A stretch of DNA of 64,000 nucleotides from Asanoa hainanensis (GCF_900188485.1 NZ_FZPH01000010.1:253992-317991), one strand, 5' to 3'. Positions 1-8,242 are shown, numbered from the stretch's first letter. The notes: generated by a model from the sequence alone, not told the origin. Program-made: numbers and translations.

Positions 1-1
1 C

Positions 2-307
2 CCCGACTCGCCGCTGCGCGACGTCGCCGGCATGCTCCGGTCCTTCGAGTACGCGCCGCACCATCTGATCGTCGACCAGCCCGACGACGCCCAGGTCGTC
101 TACCGGGCGCGCGAGTGGGCCGACCTCAACAGGGGCGCGTTCTGCGACGGCTACGCGGCCGCCTCGGGCGAGGATCCGCGGAGCCGGGCCAACCTGCTCG
201 GCGCCTTCGAGCTCGACAAGGCGATCTACGAGGCGGCCTACGAGGCCCGGTTCCGACCGAGTTGGCTGCCCATCTCCCTGCGCTCGGTGGCCCGCCTGCT
301 GAGCTAG
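2..307 (+). CDS. mak: maltokinase, C-terminal part (5' end outside window)
   Basis: The frame is open from the window edge to TAG at 305-307 and gives 101 residues. The text [18 protein letters not shown] followed by [15 protein letters not shown] and WLPI matches the end of actinobacterial maltokinase (Mak/Pep2), which phosphorylates maltose to maltose 1-phosphate for the GlgE alpha-glucan pathway in the cytoplasm. The aminoglycoside-phosphotransferase-like catalytic core lies upstream and is not visible. In this family the gene usually follows trehalose synthase, which would be left of the window. The downstream ATPase starts one base after the stop, so the two may be cotranscribed. Identification rests only on the conserved tail. 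Confidence 0.75.
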   Translation, partial: PDSPLRDVAGMLRSFEYAPHHLIVDQPDDAQVVYRAREWADLNRGAFCDGYAAASGEDPRSRANLLGAFELDKAIYEAAYEARFRPSWLPISLRSVARLLS

Positions 308-308
308 C

Positions 309-1496
309 GTGGTCCGGGTGCTGGTCACGCTGGCGGTGGAGAACTACCGGTCGCTGCGCCGGATGGTGCTGCCGTTGCGCCGGCTCAACGTGGTGACCGG
401 CGCCAACGGCAGTGGCAAGTCGAGCCTCTACCGGACGCTGCGGCTGCTGTCGCACTCGGCGCGCAACGGTGCCGTGGCTGCGCTCGCCCGCGAGGGTGGG
501 CTGCCGTCGACGCTCTGGGCCGGTCCGGACGTGATCGGCCGCGCGGTCCGCGAAGGGGAGCACCCCGTGCAGGGCACGGTGCGCACCGGGCCCGTCTCGC
601 TGCGCCTGGGGTTCGCCACCGACTCGTTCGGCTACGCCATCGACCTCGGCATGCCGCAGATGCCGGGTCACCGGGGACTGTTCGGGCTCGATCCGGAGAT
701 CAAATCCGAGTGCACCTGGTCCGGACCGGTGCTGCGGCCGAGCACCCGGCTCACCGAGCGGATCAACGCGGCGGTCGGCGTACGCGGTCCCGGCGGGAAG
801 TGGCAGCCCACCGAGCTGCGGCTGCGCCCGTACGACAGCATGCTCGCCGAGTTGGTCGACCCGCAGCGGGCGCCCGACGTCATGCTCCTCCGTGAGCGCA
901 TCCGGTCCTGGCGCTTCTACGACCACCTGCGCACCGACGCGGACGCCCCGATGCGCAGCGCGCAGCTCGGCACCCGCACGCCGGTGCTCGGCCCGGACGG
1001 CGCCGACCTCGCCGCCGCGTGCGAGACGATCCGCGAGATCGGGGACGGCAACGCCCTCGACGCCGCGGTCGAGCTGGCCTTCCCCGGCAGCACGCTGGAC
1101 GTCACGGCGACGGCGGGCCGGTTCGAGCTGCTGTTCAGCCAGCCCGGCATGCTCCGCCCGCTCACCGCGGCTGAGCTCTCCGACGGAACGCTGCGTTATC
1201 TCGCCTGGGTGGCCGTGTTGCTCACACCGCGCCCGCCGGAGTTGCTGGTGCTCAACGAACCCGAGAACAGCCTGCATCCCGAGCTGATCCGGCCGCTGGC
1301 CTCCCTGATCGCGGGCGCGTCCAGCCGGATGCAGATCGTGGTGGTGACCCACTCGCGGGCGCTGGCGTCCGCGTTGGACACCCACGCCGACGAGGCCGAC
1401 CTCCAGTCGGTCGAGCTGGCCAAGGACCACGGCGAGACCTACATCGTCGGGCAGGGAAAGCTCGACGAGCCGCCATGGCACTGGCCGAAACGCTGA
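309..1496 (+). CDS. AAA-family ATPase, RecF/SMC-like (AAA_21 type)
   Basis: A 395-residue cytoplasmic ATPase. It has Walker A GANGSGKSS at residues 31-39, preceded by the FxNYRSL-type strand (ENYRSLRRMVLP) typical of RecF/OLD-like heads. Walker B LLVLNEPENSLHPE is near residue 312, followed by an H-loop-like VVVTHSRAL. This resembles the stand-alone AAA_21 predicted ATPases, whose substrates are mostly unknown. No nuclease (TOPRIM) domain follows, so it is not a complete OLD nuclease. GTG at 309 lies immediately after the preceding stop. The gene is followed closely by a PEBP gene on the same strand. The role is unknown; a defence function would normally need a partner effector and none is adjacent. 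Confidence 0.7.
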   Translation: MVRVLVTLAVENYRSLRRMVLPLRRLNVVTGANGSGKSSLYRTLRLLSHSARNGAVAALAREGGLPSTLWAGPDVIGRAVREGEHPVQGTVRTGPVSLRLGFATDSFGYAIDLGMPQMPGHRGLFGLDPEIKSECTWSGPVLRPSTRLTERINAAVGVRGPGGKWQPTELRLRPYDSMLAELVDPQRAPDVMLLRERIRSWRFYDHLRTDADAPMRSAQLGTRTPVLGPDGADLAAACETIREIGDGNALDAAVELAFPGSTLDVTATAGRFELLFSQPGMLRPLTAAELSDGTLRYLAWVAVLLTPRPPELLVLNEPENSLHPELIRPLASLIAGASSRMQIVVVTHSRALASALDTHADEADLQSVELAKDHGETYIVGQGKLDEPPWHWPKR

Positions 1497-1510
1497 GGAA
1501 GGATGATCGT

Positions 1511-2035
1511 ATGAGTCTCGAACGTCCCGTACCGCCGGATCCCTATGACCTCCTGCCGCCGAAGCCGTCGTTCACGCTGACCAGCGACGACGTGACCGAC
1601 GGCGAGCAGATGGCCGACACCTTCGCCGACCCGAGCGTCGGTGGCGGCGGCCGGTCGCCGCAGCTGTCCTGGTCGGGTTTCCCGGACCACACCAAGAGCT
1701 TCGTGATCACCTGCTACGACCCGGACGCGCCGACGCACAGCGGCTTCTGGCACTGGGTGCTGGTCAACGTGCCCGTGTCGGTGACCTCGCTGGAGCAGGG
1801 CGCCGAGCCTCCGGCCGGCGCCTACTGCGTGCGCAACGACTACGGCACCAAGGAATACGGCGGCGCCGCACCGCCGAAGGGCGACTACCCGCACCGCTAC
1901 GTGTTCACGGTGCACGCGGTCGACGTCGAGCAGCTCGACGTCACGCCGGACGTGTCGCCCGCGGTGGTCAGCTTCAACCTCACGTTCCACGACCTGGCCC
2001 GCGCGGTCATCCGGCCGACGTATCGGGTTGCCTGA
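1511..2035 (+). CDS. YbhB/YbcL-type Raf kinase inhibitor-like protein (PEBP family)
   Basis: A 174-residue protein with the PEBP ligand-pocket signatures: CYDPDAP followed by GFWHWVLVNVP, and the later YPHRYVFTVHAVD strand. Bacterial members are small soluble proteins of uncertain function that bind anionic groups. ATG at 1511 is preferred over the upstream in-frame start at 1475 because AGGAAGGA stands just before it and family members begin near this point. The 3' end overlaps the convergent polymerase gene by 29 bases. Confidence 0.82.
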   Translation: MSLERPVPPDPYDLLPPKPSFTLTSDDVTDGEQMADTFADPSVGGGGRSPQLSWSGFPDHTKSFVITCYDPDAPTHSGFWHWVLVNVPVSVTSLEQGAEPPAGAYCVRNDYGTKEYGGAAPPKGDYPHRYVFTVHAVDVEQLDVTPDVSPAVVSFNLTFHDLARAVIRPTYRVA

Positions 2036-3050
2036 GGTTGACTCGCACCCCTAGCAGGCGCACGGGGCGCTTCCACTCGAACTTCGTCAGCAGGCTCAAC
2101 GCGGCCTGCTCGACGACGTCCGGGTCGGTGGTCGGCCCCGCGCGCAGCTTGGTCTCGCGGGTCGGCGTGAAGAAGCTGACGTAGCGCACCTTCACCGCGA
2201 CGTGGGTGACCTCGCGGCCGTCGGCGACGACGTCGGTCGTCAGGGCCCGGGCCATCGCGCCGACCTCCCGGGAGATCTCGGCCAGGTCGGAGAGGTCCTC
2301 GGCGTACGTGTTCTCCCGGCTGCGCGACCGCGCCACCCACGGCTCCGTGGTGATCTGGGTGTCACCGCCGCCGGCCGCCGCCGCCGGCAGCCATTCCGCC
2401 TGCCGGGGGCCGAAGCGTTCCACCAGCGCGGCCGGCGGCGTGGCGGCGAGCTGGGCGATCGTGTGCAGGCCGAGCTCGTCGAGCTTGCGGGTGGTCTTCG
2501 GGCCGACACCCCAGAGCTCGGCGGCCGGCCGCTCGCCCATGACGGCCATCCACGTCGCGGTGGTGAGCGTGTGGATGCCGCCGGGCTTGGCGAACCGCGC
2601 CGCGATCTTCGCCTGCTGTTTGTTGTCGCCGATGCCGATCGCGCAGCTCAGCCCGGTCTCCGCGAACACCGCGGCCTTCAGCTCCGCCGCCAGCGCCTGC
2701 GGGTCGGCGATGTCGCCGCCGACGAACGCCTCGTCCCAGCCCCAGACTTCGACGTCGACCGGGAACCCGCGCAGCACGGCCATCACCCGCTCGGACGCTT
2801 CGCTGTAGGCGGCTGGATCGGTGGCCAGGAACGTCGCCTCCGGGCAGAGCTGCGCGGCCCGGCGCAGCGGCATTCCGGAGTGGACACCGTGAGCGCGGGC
2901 CTCGTACGATGCGGTCGAGACCACCTGCCGCCGAGCCGTCGGGTCGCCCGAGCCGCCGACGACCACCGGAAGCCCGCGCAGCTCCGGCCGGCGCAGAATC
3001 TCCACGGCGGCCACGAACTGGTCCATGTCGACGTGCAGCAGGGTCGTCAT
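2007..3050 (-). CDS. dinB: Y-family DNA polymerase IV-like protein (DinB2-like)
   Basis: A 347-residue translesion polymerase. Catalytic carboxylates are visible: D8 in HVDMDQF and D106-E107 in VWGWDEAFV. A helix-hairpin-helix region (LWGVGPKTTRKLDELG) and a little-finger domain follow. The usual steric-gate aromatic after DMDxF (F13 in E. coli DinB) is valine here. Mycobacterial DinB2, which lacks the aromatic gate, inserts ribonucleotides, so this enzyme may as well (inference). The palm motif reads GWDEAF instead of the common S-x-DEAY/F. The ATG overlaps the stop of the upstream sigma-factor gene (ATGA), implying translational coupling. Confidence 0.87.
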   Translation of the reverse strand: MTTLLHVDMDQFVAAVEILRRPELRGLPVVVGGSGDPTARRQVVSTASYEARAHGVHSGMPLRRAAQLCPEATFLATDPAAYSEASERVMAVLRGFPVDVEVWGWDEAFVGGDIADPQALAAELKAAVFAETGLSCAIGIGDNKQQAKIAARFAKPGGIHTLTTATWMAVMGERPAAELWGVGPKTTRKLDELGLHTIAQLAATPPAALVERFGPRQAEWLPAAAAGGGDTQITTEPWVARSRSRENTYAEDLSDLAEISREVGAMARALTTDVVADGREVTHVAVKVRYVSFFTPTRETKLRAGPTTDPDVVEQAALSLLTKFEWKRPVRLLGVRVNLRQPDTSAG

Positions 3051-4285
3051 ACCGCCGCCAAGCGCCTTGCCCTGGAACGCAGGTAGCGCTGTTCCGGCTC
3101 GCTGCCGGTGCGGTCGGCGGCTGTTCGGTAGGCCTCCGCCGCGCCGGTCGCGTCGCCGGACAGCTCCAGCAGGTGTGCGCGTACCGCGGCGAGCCGGTGG
3201 TGTCGGGCCATCCGCTCGTCGCCGTCGAGCTCCGCGATCAGGTCGAGGCCCGCGCGCGGCCCGGCCACCATGGCCACCGCGACGGCCTTGTTGAGCCGGA
3301 CCATCGGGCTGTCGGAGACCCGCTCGAGCAGGTCGTACAACGCCAGCACCTGAGGCCAGTCGGTGTCGGCGGCGGTCGGCGCCTCGTCGTGCACCGCGGC
3401 GATCGCCGCTTGCAGTTGGTAGGCGCCGGGCCGGGTGCTGGCCAGCGCGCCGGACACCAGCGCGACCCCCTCGGCGATCGCGGTCTGGTCCCAGCGCGAC
3501 CGGTCCTGCTCCTCCAGCGGGACGAGCTCGCCGTCGGGGCCGGTGCGGGCCGGGCGGCGGGCGTCGGTGAGCAGCATCAGCGCGAGCAGGCCGGCGGCCT
3601 CGCCGTCGTCGGGCAGCAGCCGGTGCAGCATGCGGGTCAGCCGGATCGCCTCGGCGGACAGCTCGACCCGGGCCAGCTCTGGCCCGGACGAGCTGGTGTA
3701 GCCCTCGTTGAAGATCAGATAGAGCACGTGCAGCACGGCGTCGACGCGGGCCACCCGGGACTCCGCCGGCGGCAGCTCGAAGCCGATCCCGGAGGACTTG
3801 ATCTTCTGTTTGGCCCGGCTGATCCGTTGCCCCATGGTCGGCTCGGGCACCAGGAACGCGCTCGCGATCTCGCCGGTGGTCAGCCCGCCGACGGCCCGCA
3901 GGGTCAGCGCCACCTGGGCCGGCACCGCGATCGCCGGGTGGCAGCAGAGGAACAGGAGCACGAGTGAGTCGTCGCCGTCCGGCCGTTCCGCGTCGGCCGC
4001 GGGGGCCACCCGGGTCGCCGCCGGGTCGCGGAGGTAGTCGTTCTCCTCGCGCTGCCGCCGGGACTCCTCGCTGCGCAACTGGTCGATCAGCCGGCGCGAG
4101 GCCACCCGGATCAGCCAGGCCCGCGGGTCGTCCGGCACACCGTCGGCCGGCCACTGCGTAGCGGCCGCGAGCAGCCCCTCCTGCACCGCGTCCTCGGCGG
4201 CGTCGAAATGGCCGTAGCGGCGCACCAGCGCACCCAGCACCTGCGGCGCCAGCTCCCTGAGCAGCTCTTCCGTGCCCGTTCCCAC
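3047..4285 (-). CDS. ECF RNA polymerase sigma factor with C-terminal DUF6596/TPR-like extension (ECF42 type)
   Basis: A 412-residue sigma factor. Region 2 (FDAAEDAVQEGLLAA, then WLIRVASRRLIDQLR) covers about residues 10-75. Region 4, with LTTGEIASAFLVPEPTMGQRISRAK, is near residues 130-155. A long helical C-terminal domain contains YLIFNEGYTSS and LRLTRMLHRLLP-like segments. This architecture is that of ECF42 factors, where the C-terminal domain replaces an anti-sigma factor in regulation. These genes usually sit beside a YCII/DGPF-domain gene; none is present here. It is coupled to dinB instead. GTG at 4285 is the first plausible start. Confidence 0.85.
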   Translation of the reverse strand: MGTGTEELLRELAPQVLGALVRRYGHFDAAEDAVQEGLLAAATQWPADGVPDDPRAWLIRVASRRLIDQLRSEESRRQREENDYLRDPAATRVAPAADAERPDGDDSLVLLFLCCHPAIAVPAQVALTLRAVGGLTTGEIASAFLVPEPTMGQRISRAKQKIKSSGIGFELPPAESRVARVDAVLHVLYLIFNEGYTSSSGPELARVELSAEAIRLTRMLHRLLPDDGEAAGLLALMLLTDARRPARTGPDGELVPLEEQDRSRWDQTAIAEGVALVSGALASTRPGAYQLQAAIAAVHDEAPTAADTDWPQVLALYDLLERVSDSPMVRLNKAVAVAMVAGPRAGLDLIAELDGDERMARHHRLAAVRAHLLELSGDATGAAEAYRTAADRTGSEPEQRYLRSRARRLAAV

Positions 4286-4308
4286 GCCCCGAAGCCTACG
4301 ACCGCCCA

Positions 4309-4473
4309 GGGCAGGGCTCGTGGATCAGGGCCGGCACCCCGCCGGGCCCAGGCGACGTCCGACCGCACGCGGAGCCGGGCCGGATACAACACCGGTATCC
4401 GACCCACCTCCGCGCACGCCCGGACGCCGCCTGGACCTCGCCGGGGCACCACCCTGATCCACGAGCCATGCCC
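4309..4473. repeat. MITE-like dispersed repeat, copy 1
   Basis: A 165-base element, nearly identical over its central ~110 bases to 63530-63693. The ends form an inverted repeat: left GGGCAGGGCTCGTGGATCA, right complement GGGCATGGCTCGTGGATCA. Smaller inverted repeats lie inside, for example CGGATAC/GTATCCG. The right end is followed by TA and the left by CA, suggesting a TA target duplication with one base mutated. The stop codon of the PrsW-like gene (complement of 4473-4475) is made from this TA plus the element's first G. The element holds no credible gene. It could also act as a bidirectional RNA hairpin or terminator. Confidence 0.85.
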
Positions 4474-5900
4474 TAGACCAGCGCCGCCGCCCGCGCGATC
4501 ACGCTCACGAGATAGGCGAGGGCGAAGACCAGGGCGAGGATGGCGGCGGTACGCAGGCGTGGGTCCGCCCGTTGGTGGCGCGATCGGGCCCGGGCCACCC
4601 CGAACACCAGGAAGCCCAGCGGGAGGATCAGGAAGATCGGGTTGATCAGCACGGCGAACGCCAGGATGAACGAGATCAGGCCGGCCGTCGTGGTCGGGTG
4701 GAGCGCGTCCGCGTCGGTGATGCCGAGCTCGTACACGCCGTACCGGGCGCGTTGTAGCTCTGGAAGTCTGGTGTTGAACCCGGCCGGGCCGTTGTCGCGC
4801 ATCTCGACCGCCAGATCGGCCTGGGCCCGTTGGAGCTGGCGGACCCGCCCGTAGGCACGCAGGCCGCCGTAGACATAGGCGTTCCACCGGGCCCGACCCC
4901 GGCTGCGCCAGCCACGCAGGGCGACGATCTCGTTGTGCGTGGCGATCCACGGGTTGTGCAGGCTCTCCAGCGGCCCGGCCACGCCCTCGTACTCGTCCTT
5001 GCGGAAGAAGTGCAGCAGGACCAGGAAGGTGCCGAGGATCAACAATCCCTTGATCAGCAGTACGAGCAGCGTGCCGTAACTGCCCGCGTAGTCGGTCAGC
5101 GAGGCCGCCGCCGGGGAGTTCCACAGGAAGTGCATGAGCCAGGCGAGGGCCAGGGCGCCGAGCGCGACCCCGATCCGGTTGAACCAGGAGCGTTCCCGGT
5201 GCAGCACGGCGTACGCCACCCCGGCGCCGGCGATCGCGCTGTAGACGGTGTGGCTCCACAGTCCGGCCAGCAGGCCGCGTACCAGGAAGACCTGCAGGAC
5301 CGCCGCGACGCTGTCGTCACCCGCCGCGGCGACCGCGTTCAAGCTGTAGGTGATGTTCTCGATCTCCTGGAAGCCCAGGCCGACGAAGGCGCCGTAGACC
5401 ACACCGTCGAGCACGCTGTTGATCTGGCGGCGGGCCAGCAGCACGATCATGACGATGCCGAGCGTCTTGAGGATCTCCTCGTCGGTCGGCCCTTCGATCG
5501 CCGCCGCCCAGTCCCGCACGAAGCCCAGCGACGTGATCTTGACGAGGATCGACTCCAGCGCGGTGTTGGCCCGCAACGCGTTGGCGCTGGCCACGAACCC
5601 GCCCCAGATCAGCGCGGCGGCGAACAGCCAGCGCGGCTCGGGCTCCAGCCAGTCGACCGCCCGGATGATCGTCACGAACACCGCGCCGTGGATCGCGAAC
5701 AGGACCGCGGCGAGCACGAACGCACCGGGTGACTCGGCGATGGCCGGACCGAACGCGATGCCGAGGATCACGATGCCGGCGATGGTCAGCGCGACGAAGA
5801 ACCAGACCGCTGGCCAGCGGGCGGCGGCACCCCAGGAGGCGAACACCCGCCGGCTGCCCGGCGCCGGTGGTGGCGGGGTGGCCGCCTGGTCGACGCTCAC
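4473..5900 (-). CDS. PrsW-family intramembrane metalloprotease
   Basis: A 475-residue polytopic membrane protein with about nine hydrophobic segments. PrsW/CPBP-like active-site elements are present: E141-E142 in GPTDEEILKTLG, FQEIEN around residue 179, H217 in WSHTVYS, and H257 with N261 in LMHFLWNS. Family members cleave membrane substrates such as anti-sigma factors inside the bilayer. The C-terminal ~180 residues after the protease core are a soluble stretch followed by two more membrane segments. It overlaps the upstream small membrane-protein gene by an ATGA. The stop codon is shared with the end of the adjacent repeat element. Confidence 0.8.
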   Translation of the reverse strand: MSVDQAATPPPPAPGSRRVFASWGAAARWPAVWFFVALTIAGIVILGIAFGPAIAESPGAFVLAAVLFAIHGAVFVTIIRAVDWLEPEPRWLFAAALIWGGFVASANALRANTALESILVKITSLGFVRDWAAAIEGPTDEEILKTLGIVMIVLLARRQINSVLDGVVYGAFVGLGFQEIENITYSLNAVAAAGDDSVAAVLQVFLVRGLLAGLWSHTVYSAIAGAGVAYAVLHRERSWFNRIGVALGALALAWLMHFLWNSPAAASLTDYAGSYGTLLVLLIKGLLILGTFLVLLHFFRKDEYEGVAGPLESLHNPWIATHNEIVALRGWRSRGRARWNAYVYGGLRAYGRVRQLQRAQADLAVEMRDNGPAGFNTRLPELQRARYGVYELGITDADALHPTTTAGLISFILAFAVLINPIFLILPLGFLVFGVARARSRHQRADPRLRTAAILALVFALAYLVSVIARAAALV

Positions 5901-6451
5901 GTGGTGCGGTCGATCACGACGGTGCGGACGCTGGCCTCGAGTTCGGCGCGGTGTTCGGTGACCCCCGCGTCGTTGCCGTCGACCACCGCGGTGACGCCGG
6001 TGCCGTCGAGGAGATAGACGGTGTACCAGCCGGTGCGGTTCTCACCGACGTACGTGGCCTGGAGCCCGGGTATGCCGCCGTTGGACGTGACGGGCTGGTC
6101 GAGCGAGATGGCCTGGATGCCGGCCACGTTCTGGACCACCTCGCGGATCCGGTCGGCGAGCTGTTGCAGCGTGCCGGGGAAGCTCTCGGCGCTGAGCCGG
6201 TAGCGCACGCCGTCGACCGCCATCGTGATCACGCCCTGGTCGGGCGAGGTCTGGTCGGAGACGACGACGGCGTCCGGTGGGGGCACGACGCTGGCGTTGT
6301 CCGCGAACTCCAGCGGCTTCGTGCTGGACACGGTCGCGTCCGGCACCGCGCGGTCGATCGCCGGCACGCCGAACGACAGCGCGAACACTCCGGCGGCCAC
6401 CGCGATACAACCCACGAGGTTGCGTCGCCACCCCGATGCCCCGCCGCTCAT
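5897..6451 (-). CDS. single-pass membrane protein of unknown function
   Basis: A 184-residue protein: a short basic N-terminus (WRRN), one hydrophobic segment at about residues 12-30 (GCIAVAAGVFALSFGVPAI), then a ~150-residue polar domain that would lie outside the membrane. The exported part carries no motif I recognise. Its ATGA overlap with the PrsW-like protease suggests the two are made together, and it could be a partner or substrate of that protease (inference). ATG at 6451 is the only reasonable start. Confidence 0.65.
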   Translation of the reverse strand: MSGGASGWRRNLVGCIAVAAGVFALSFGVPAIDRAVPDATVSSTKPLEFADNASVVPPPDAVVVSDQTSPDQGVITMAVDGVRYRLSAESFPGTLQQLADRIREVVQNVAGIQAISLDQPVTSNGGIPGLQATYVGENRTGWYTVYLLDGTGVTAVVDGNDAGVTEHRAELEASVRTVVIDRTT

Positions 6452-6493
6452 CCGGACATTGTCCGCGATCTTCCGAGCGGGTGCACCATCCCG

Positions 6494-7207
6494 TCAGCGC
6501 GTGGCGACTCCTCCGCCGGCCAGGAGGGCGTGCATCAGGTGGGTCAGCTCGCAGACCGACGCGACCGGGCGCTCGAAGCCGAGCCGCAGCCGTGGGCCGC
6601 GCCCTTCACCGCCGACGGTCAGCCCGTATCGGTCGAGCCGCAACGCGCGGCACTCCTGCGGCGCGGCTCTCTTGGAGACGCGCTCGACCAGGTCCGTGAG
6701 CTGGGGCAGGTGGTGGTCGTTGAGGTCGGCGAGCAGCCGGCCTTCGTCGGCGGCCAGCGGATCCGGGTCGGCCGCACGGAAGTCGGCCGGGTCGACCTCG
6801 ATCAACTGCCGGCCGTTGGCCATCCGTACCTCGGTCGGGACGATCCGGAACAGCACCTGGCCGCGGCCGACGTCGAGCAGATCACCAAGGGGCCTGACCC
6901 GGGCGTACGCGTCGGCGGCTGTTCGTGCCTCGGCGCCGTCGAGCAGGTGCGCGGTGCCGGTCAGCCAGAGCCGGCCGCGGGTGGGTGAGCAGGGCACGGG
7001 CGGCAGGTCGTCGACGCTGAGCACCACCGGTCCGGTCGCCAGCCGCCCGGCCAGCTCGGTGCCGAGCGCGGTCAGCACCAACGGGTGGCCGTCGGGGGGC
7101 GTGGCGTGGCGGACCTTCACCCGGGCGGGGTAGCCCCGGACGTGCGCCGTGCCCTCGAGCCGGCCACTCGCCAGCGTGCGCGCCACCTCTGCCGCCGTCG
7201 GCCGCAT
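6494..7207 (-). CDS. DUF2470-domain protein, iron-regulated
   Basis: A 237-residue soluble protein. The middle and end resemble DUF2470, the domain found C-terminal in HugZ-type heme-utilisation proteins: LIEVDPADFRAADPDP, then LADLNDHHLPQLTDLVERV and LDRYGLTV. The N-terminal half resembles a pyridoxamine-oxidase-like barrel (VRGYPARVKVR, then LWLTGTAHLL). An IdeR/DmdR-type iron box lies 31-49 bases upstream of the ATG, so expression is probably repressed by iron-loaded regulator. A GGAGGC ribosome site precedes the ATG. A role in heme or iron metabolism is inferred from domain plus operator. Confidence 0.78.
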   Translation of the reverse strand: MRPTAAEVARTLASGRLEGTAHVRGYPARVKVRHATPPDGHPLVLTALGTELAGRLATGPVVLSVDDLPPVPCSPTRGRLWLTGTAHLLDGAEARTAADAYARVRPLGDLLDVGRGQVLFRIVPTEVRMANGRQLIEVDPADFRAADPDPLAADEGRLLADLNDHHLPQLTDLVERVSKRAAPQECRALRLDRYGLTVGGEGRGPRLRLGFERPVASVCELTHLMHALLAGGGVATR

Positions 7208-7237
7208 GATGCCTCCTTGGAATGCTTTCGGATCAAC

Positions 7238-7256
7238 TTAAGTTAGGCTCACCTAA
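7238..7256. promoter_or_regulatory. IdeR/DmdR (DtxR-family) iron box
   Basis: TTAAGTTAGGCTCACCTAA matches the 19-base consensus TTAGGTTAGGCTAACCTAA with two mismatches and is strikingly AT-rich against its surroundings. It lies just upstream of the DUF2470 gene, where a bound repressor would block transcription. The divergent HtrA-like gene starts 114 bases away and is less likely to be controlled. Confidence 0.85.
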
Positions 7257-7369
7257 TTCTCAAGCTCCCCCGATCGGAGGATCCCCGGCGCGCCGTACGG
7301 CCGGAGACGTTCAGGAAAGTCACATAGCGGCCTCAGGTTCAGGGCAGATATGGGGAGCACGGTGGACCC

Positions 7370-8242
7370 ATGACCGATTTGCTGAGCCGCACCGATCCCC
7401 AGAACCCCTGGCCGCCGCACCAGCCGGCCGCGGCCGGTCCGGCCGGCCCCGGCGGGCCGGTCCCGCCCTGGACGCCGGGCCCTCCGGCCTCCTCCGGGCC
7501 GGGCCGCCATCGCGGTGGGCGGCGCCTTGCCGTTGCCGCCGGTGCGCTCGTGCTCGTCCTCGGCGGCGGCGTCGCCGGTGGCGTGATCGGCGCGCACACC
7601 GACCAGTCCGCCGCCCCGACGGCCAGCGCCGCCGCCAACGCCACGAACGTGTCGACCTCGTCGGCGACTCTGGCGTCGGTCGCCGCGCGCACCTCGCCGA
7701 GCGTCGTCACGATCATGGTCCAGGTGCCCGGCGGCACGGTCGAGGGCTCCGGCGTGATCGTCGACGACCAGGGCCGGATCATCACCAACAACCACGTGGT
7801 CGAGCAGGCTGCCGGGGGCGCGACCGTGCAGTTGTCCGACGGCCGTTCGCTGCCGGCGCAGATCCTGCGCACCGACCCGAGCCACGATCTCGCGCTGCTG
7901 CAGGTGGACTCGTCCGGCCTGACCCCGGCCACGCTCGGCGACAGCTCCACCGTGCAGGTCGGCGACACCGTGCTGGCGTTCGGCAGCCCGCTGGGCCTGA
8001 GCGGCACGGTCACCTCGGGCATCGTCTCGGCCCTCGACCGCGACGCCCAGGACCTGAACCTGTCGGGCCTGATCCAGACGGACGCGCCGATCAACTCCGG
8101 CAACTCGGGCGGGCCGCTGGTCGACGCCGCGGGTCAGGTGATCGCGATCAACGTCGCCAACGCCTCGACCAGCCAGGGCGGCGGCTCGATCGGCATCGGC
8201 TTCGCCATCCCGATCAACTCGGCGCGGGCCATCTTGAGCTGA
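7370..8242 (+). CDS. HtrA-like trypsin-fold serine protease, membrane-anchored, without PDZ domain
   Basis: A 290-residue protein. The cytoplasmic N-terminus is rich in proline and glycine (1-50) and is followed by a membrane segment at about 52-75. The S1C protease domain lies outside the membrane. Catalytic triad: H142 in TNNHVV, D173 in SHDLALLQ and S246 in GNSGGPL. Actinobacterial HtrA/PepD proteins usually carry a C-terminal PDZ domain. This one stops at the end of the protease fold, after IGFAIPINSAR, where a PDZ linker would begin. A strong hairpin follows immediately. Probable envelope quality-control protease. Confidence 0.87.
   Translation: MTDLLSRTDPQNPWPPHQPAAAGPAGPGGPVPPWTPGPPASSGPGRHRGGRRLAVAAGALVLVLGGGVAGGVIGAHTDQSAAPTASAAANATNVSTSSATLASVAARTSPSVVTIMVQVPGGTVEGSGVIVDDQGRIITNNHVVEQAAGGATVQLSDGRSLPAQILRTDPSHDLALLQVDSSGLTPATLGDSSTVQVGDTVLAFGSPLGLSGTVTSGIVSALDRDAQDLNLSGLIQTDAPINSGNSGGPLVDAAGQVIAINVANASTSQGGGSIGIGFAIPINSARAILS

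Noticed and set aside
309..1496. AAA ATPase as an OLD/Gabija-type defence gene
   Set aside because: No TOPRIM domain and no helicase or nuclease partner next to it; neighbours are housekeeping genes.
4308..4476. Peptide shared by both repeat copies (frame containing TRSRAGYNTGIRP)
   Set aside because: The identical peptide arises from the repeated DNA. It has no start or ribosome site and the terminal arms dictate its sequence.
5729..6988. Long open frame on the plus strand across the PrsW and DUF2470 genes
   Set aside because: It is antisense to genes with clear family motifs; long shadow frames are expected at this GC content.
7309..7343. Two GTTCAGG motifs before the HtrA-like gene as a PHO-box-like direct repeat
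   Set aside because: Spacing and sequence do not fit PhoP or other known direct-repeat sites.
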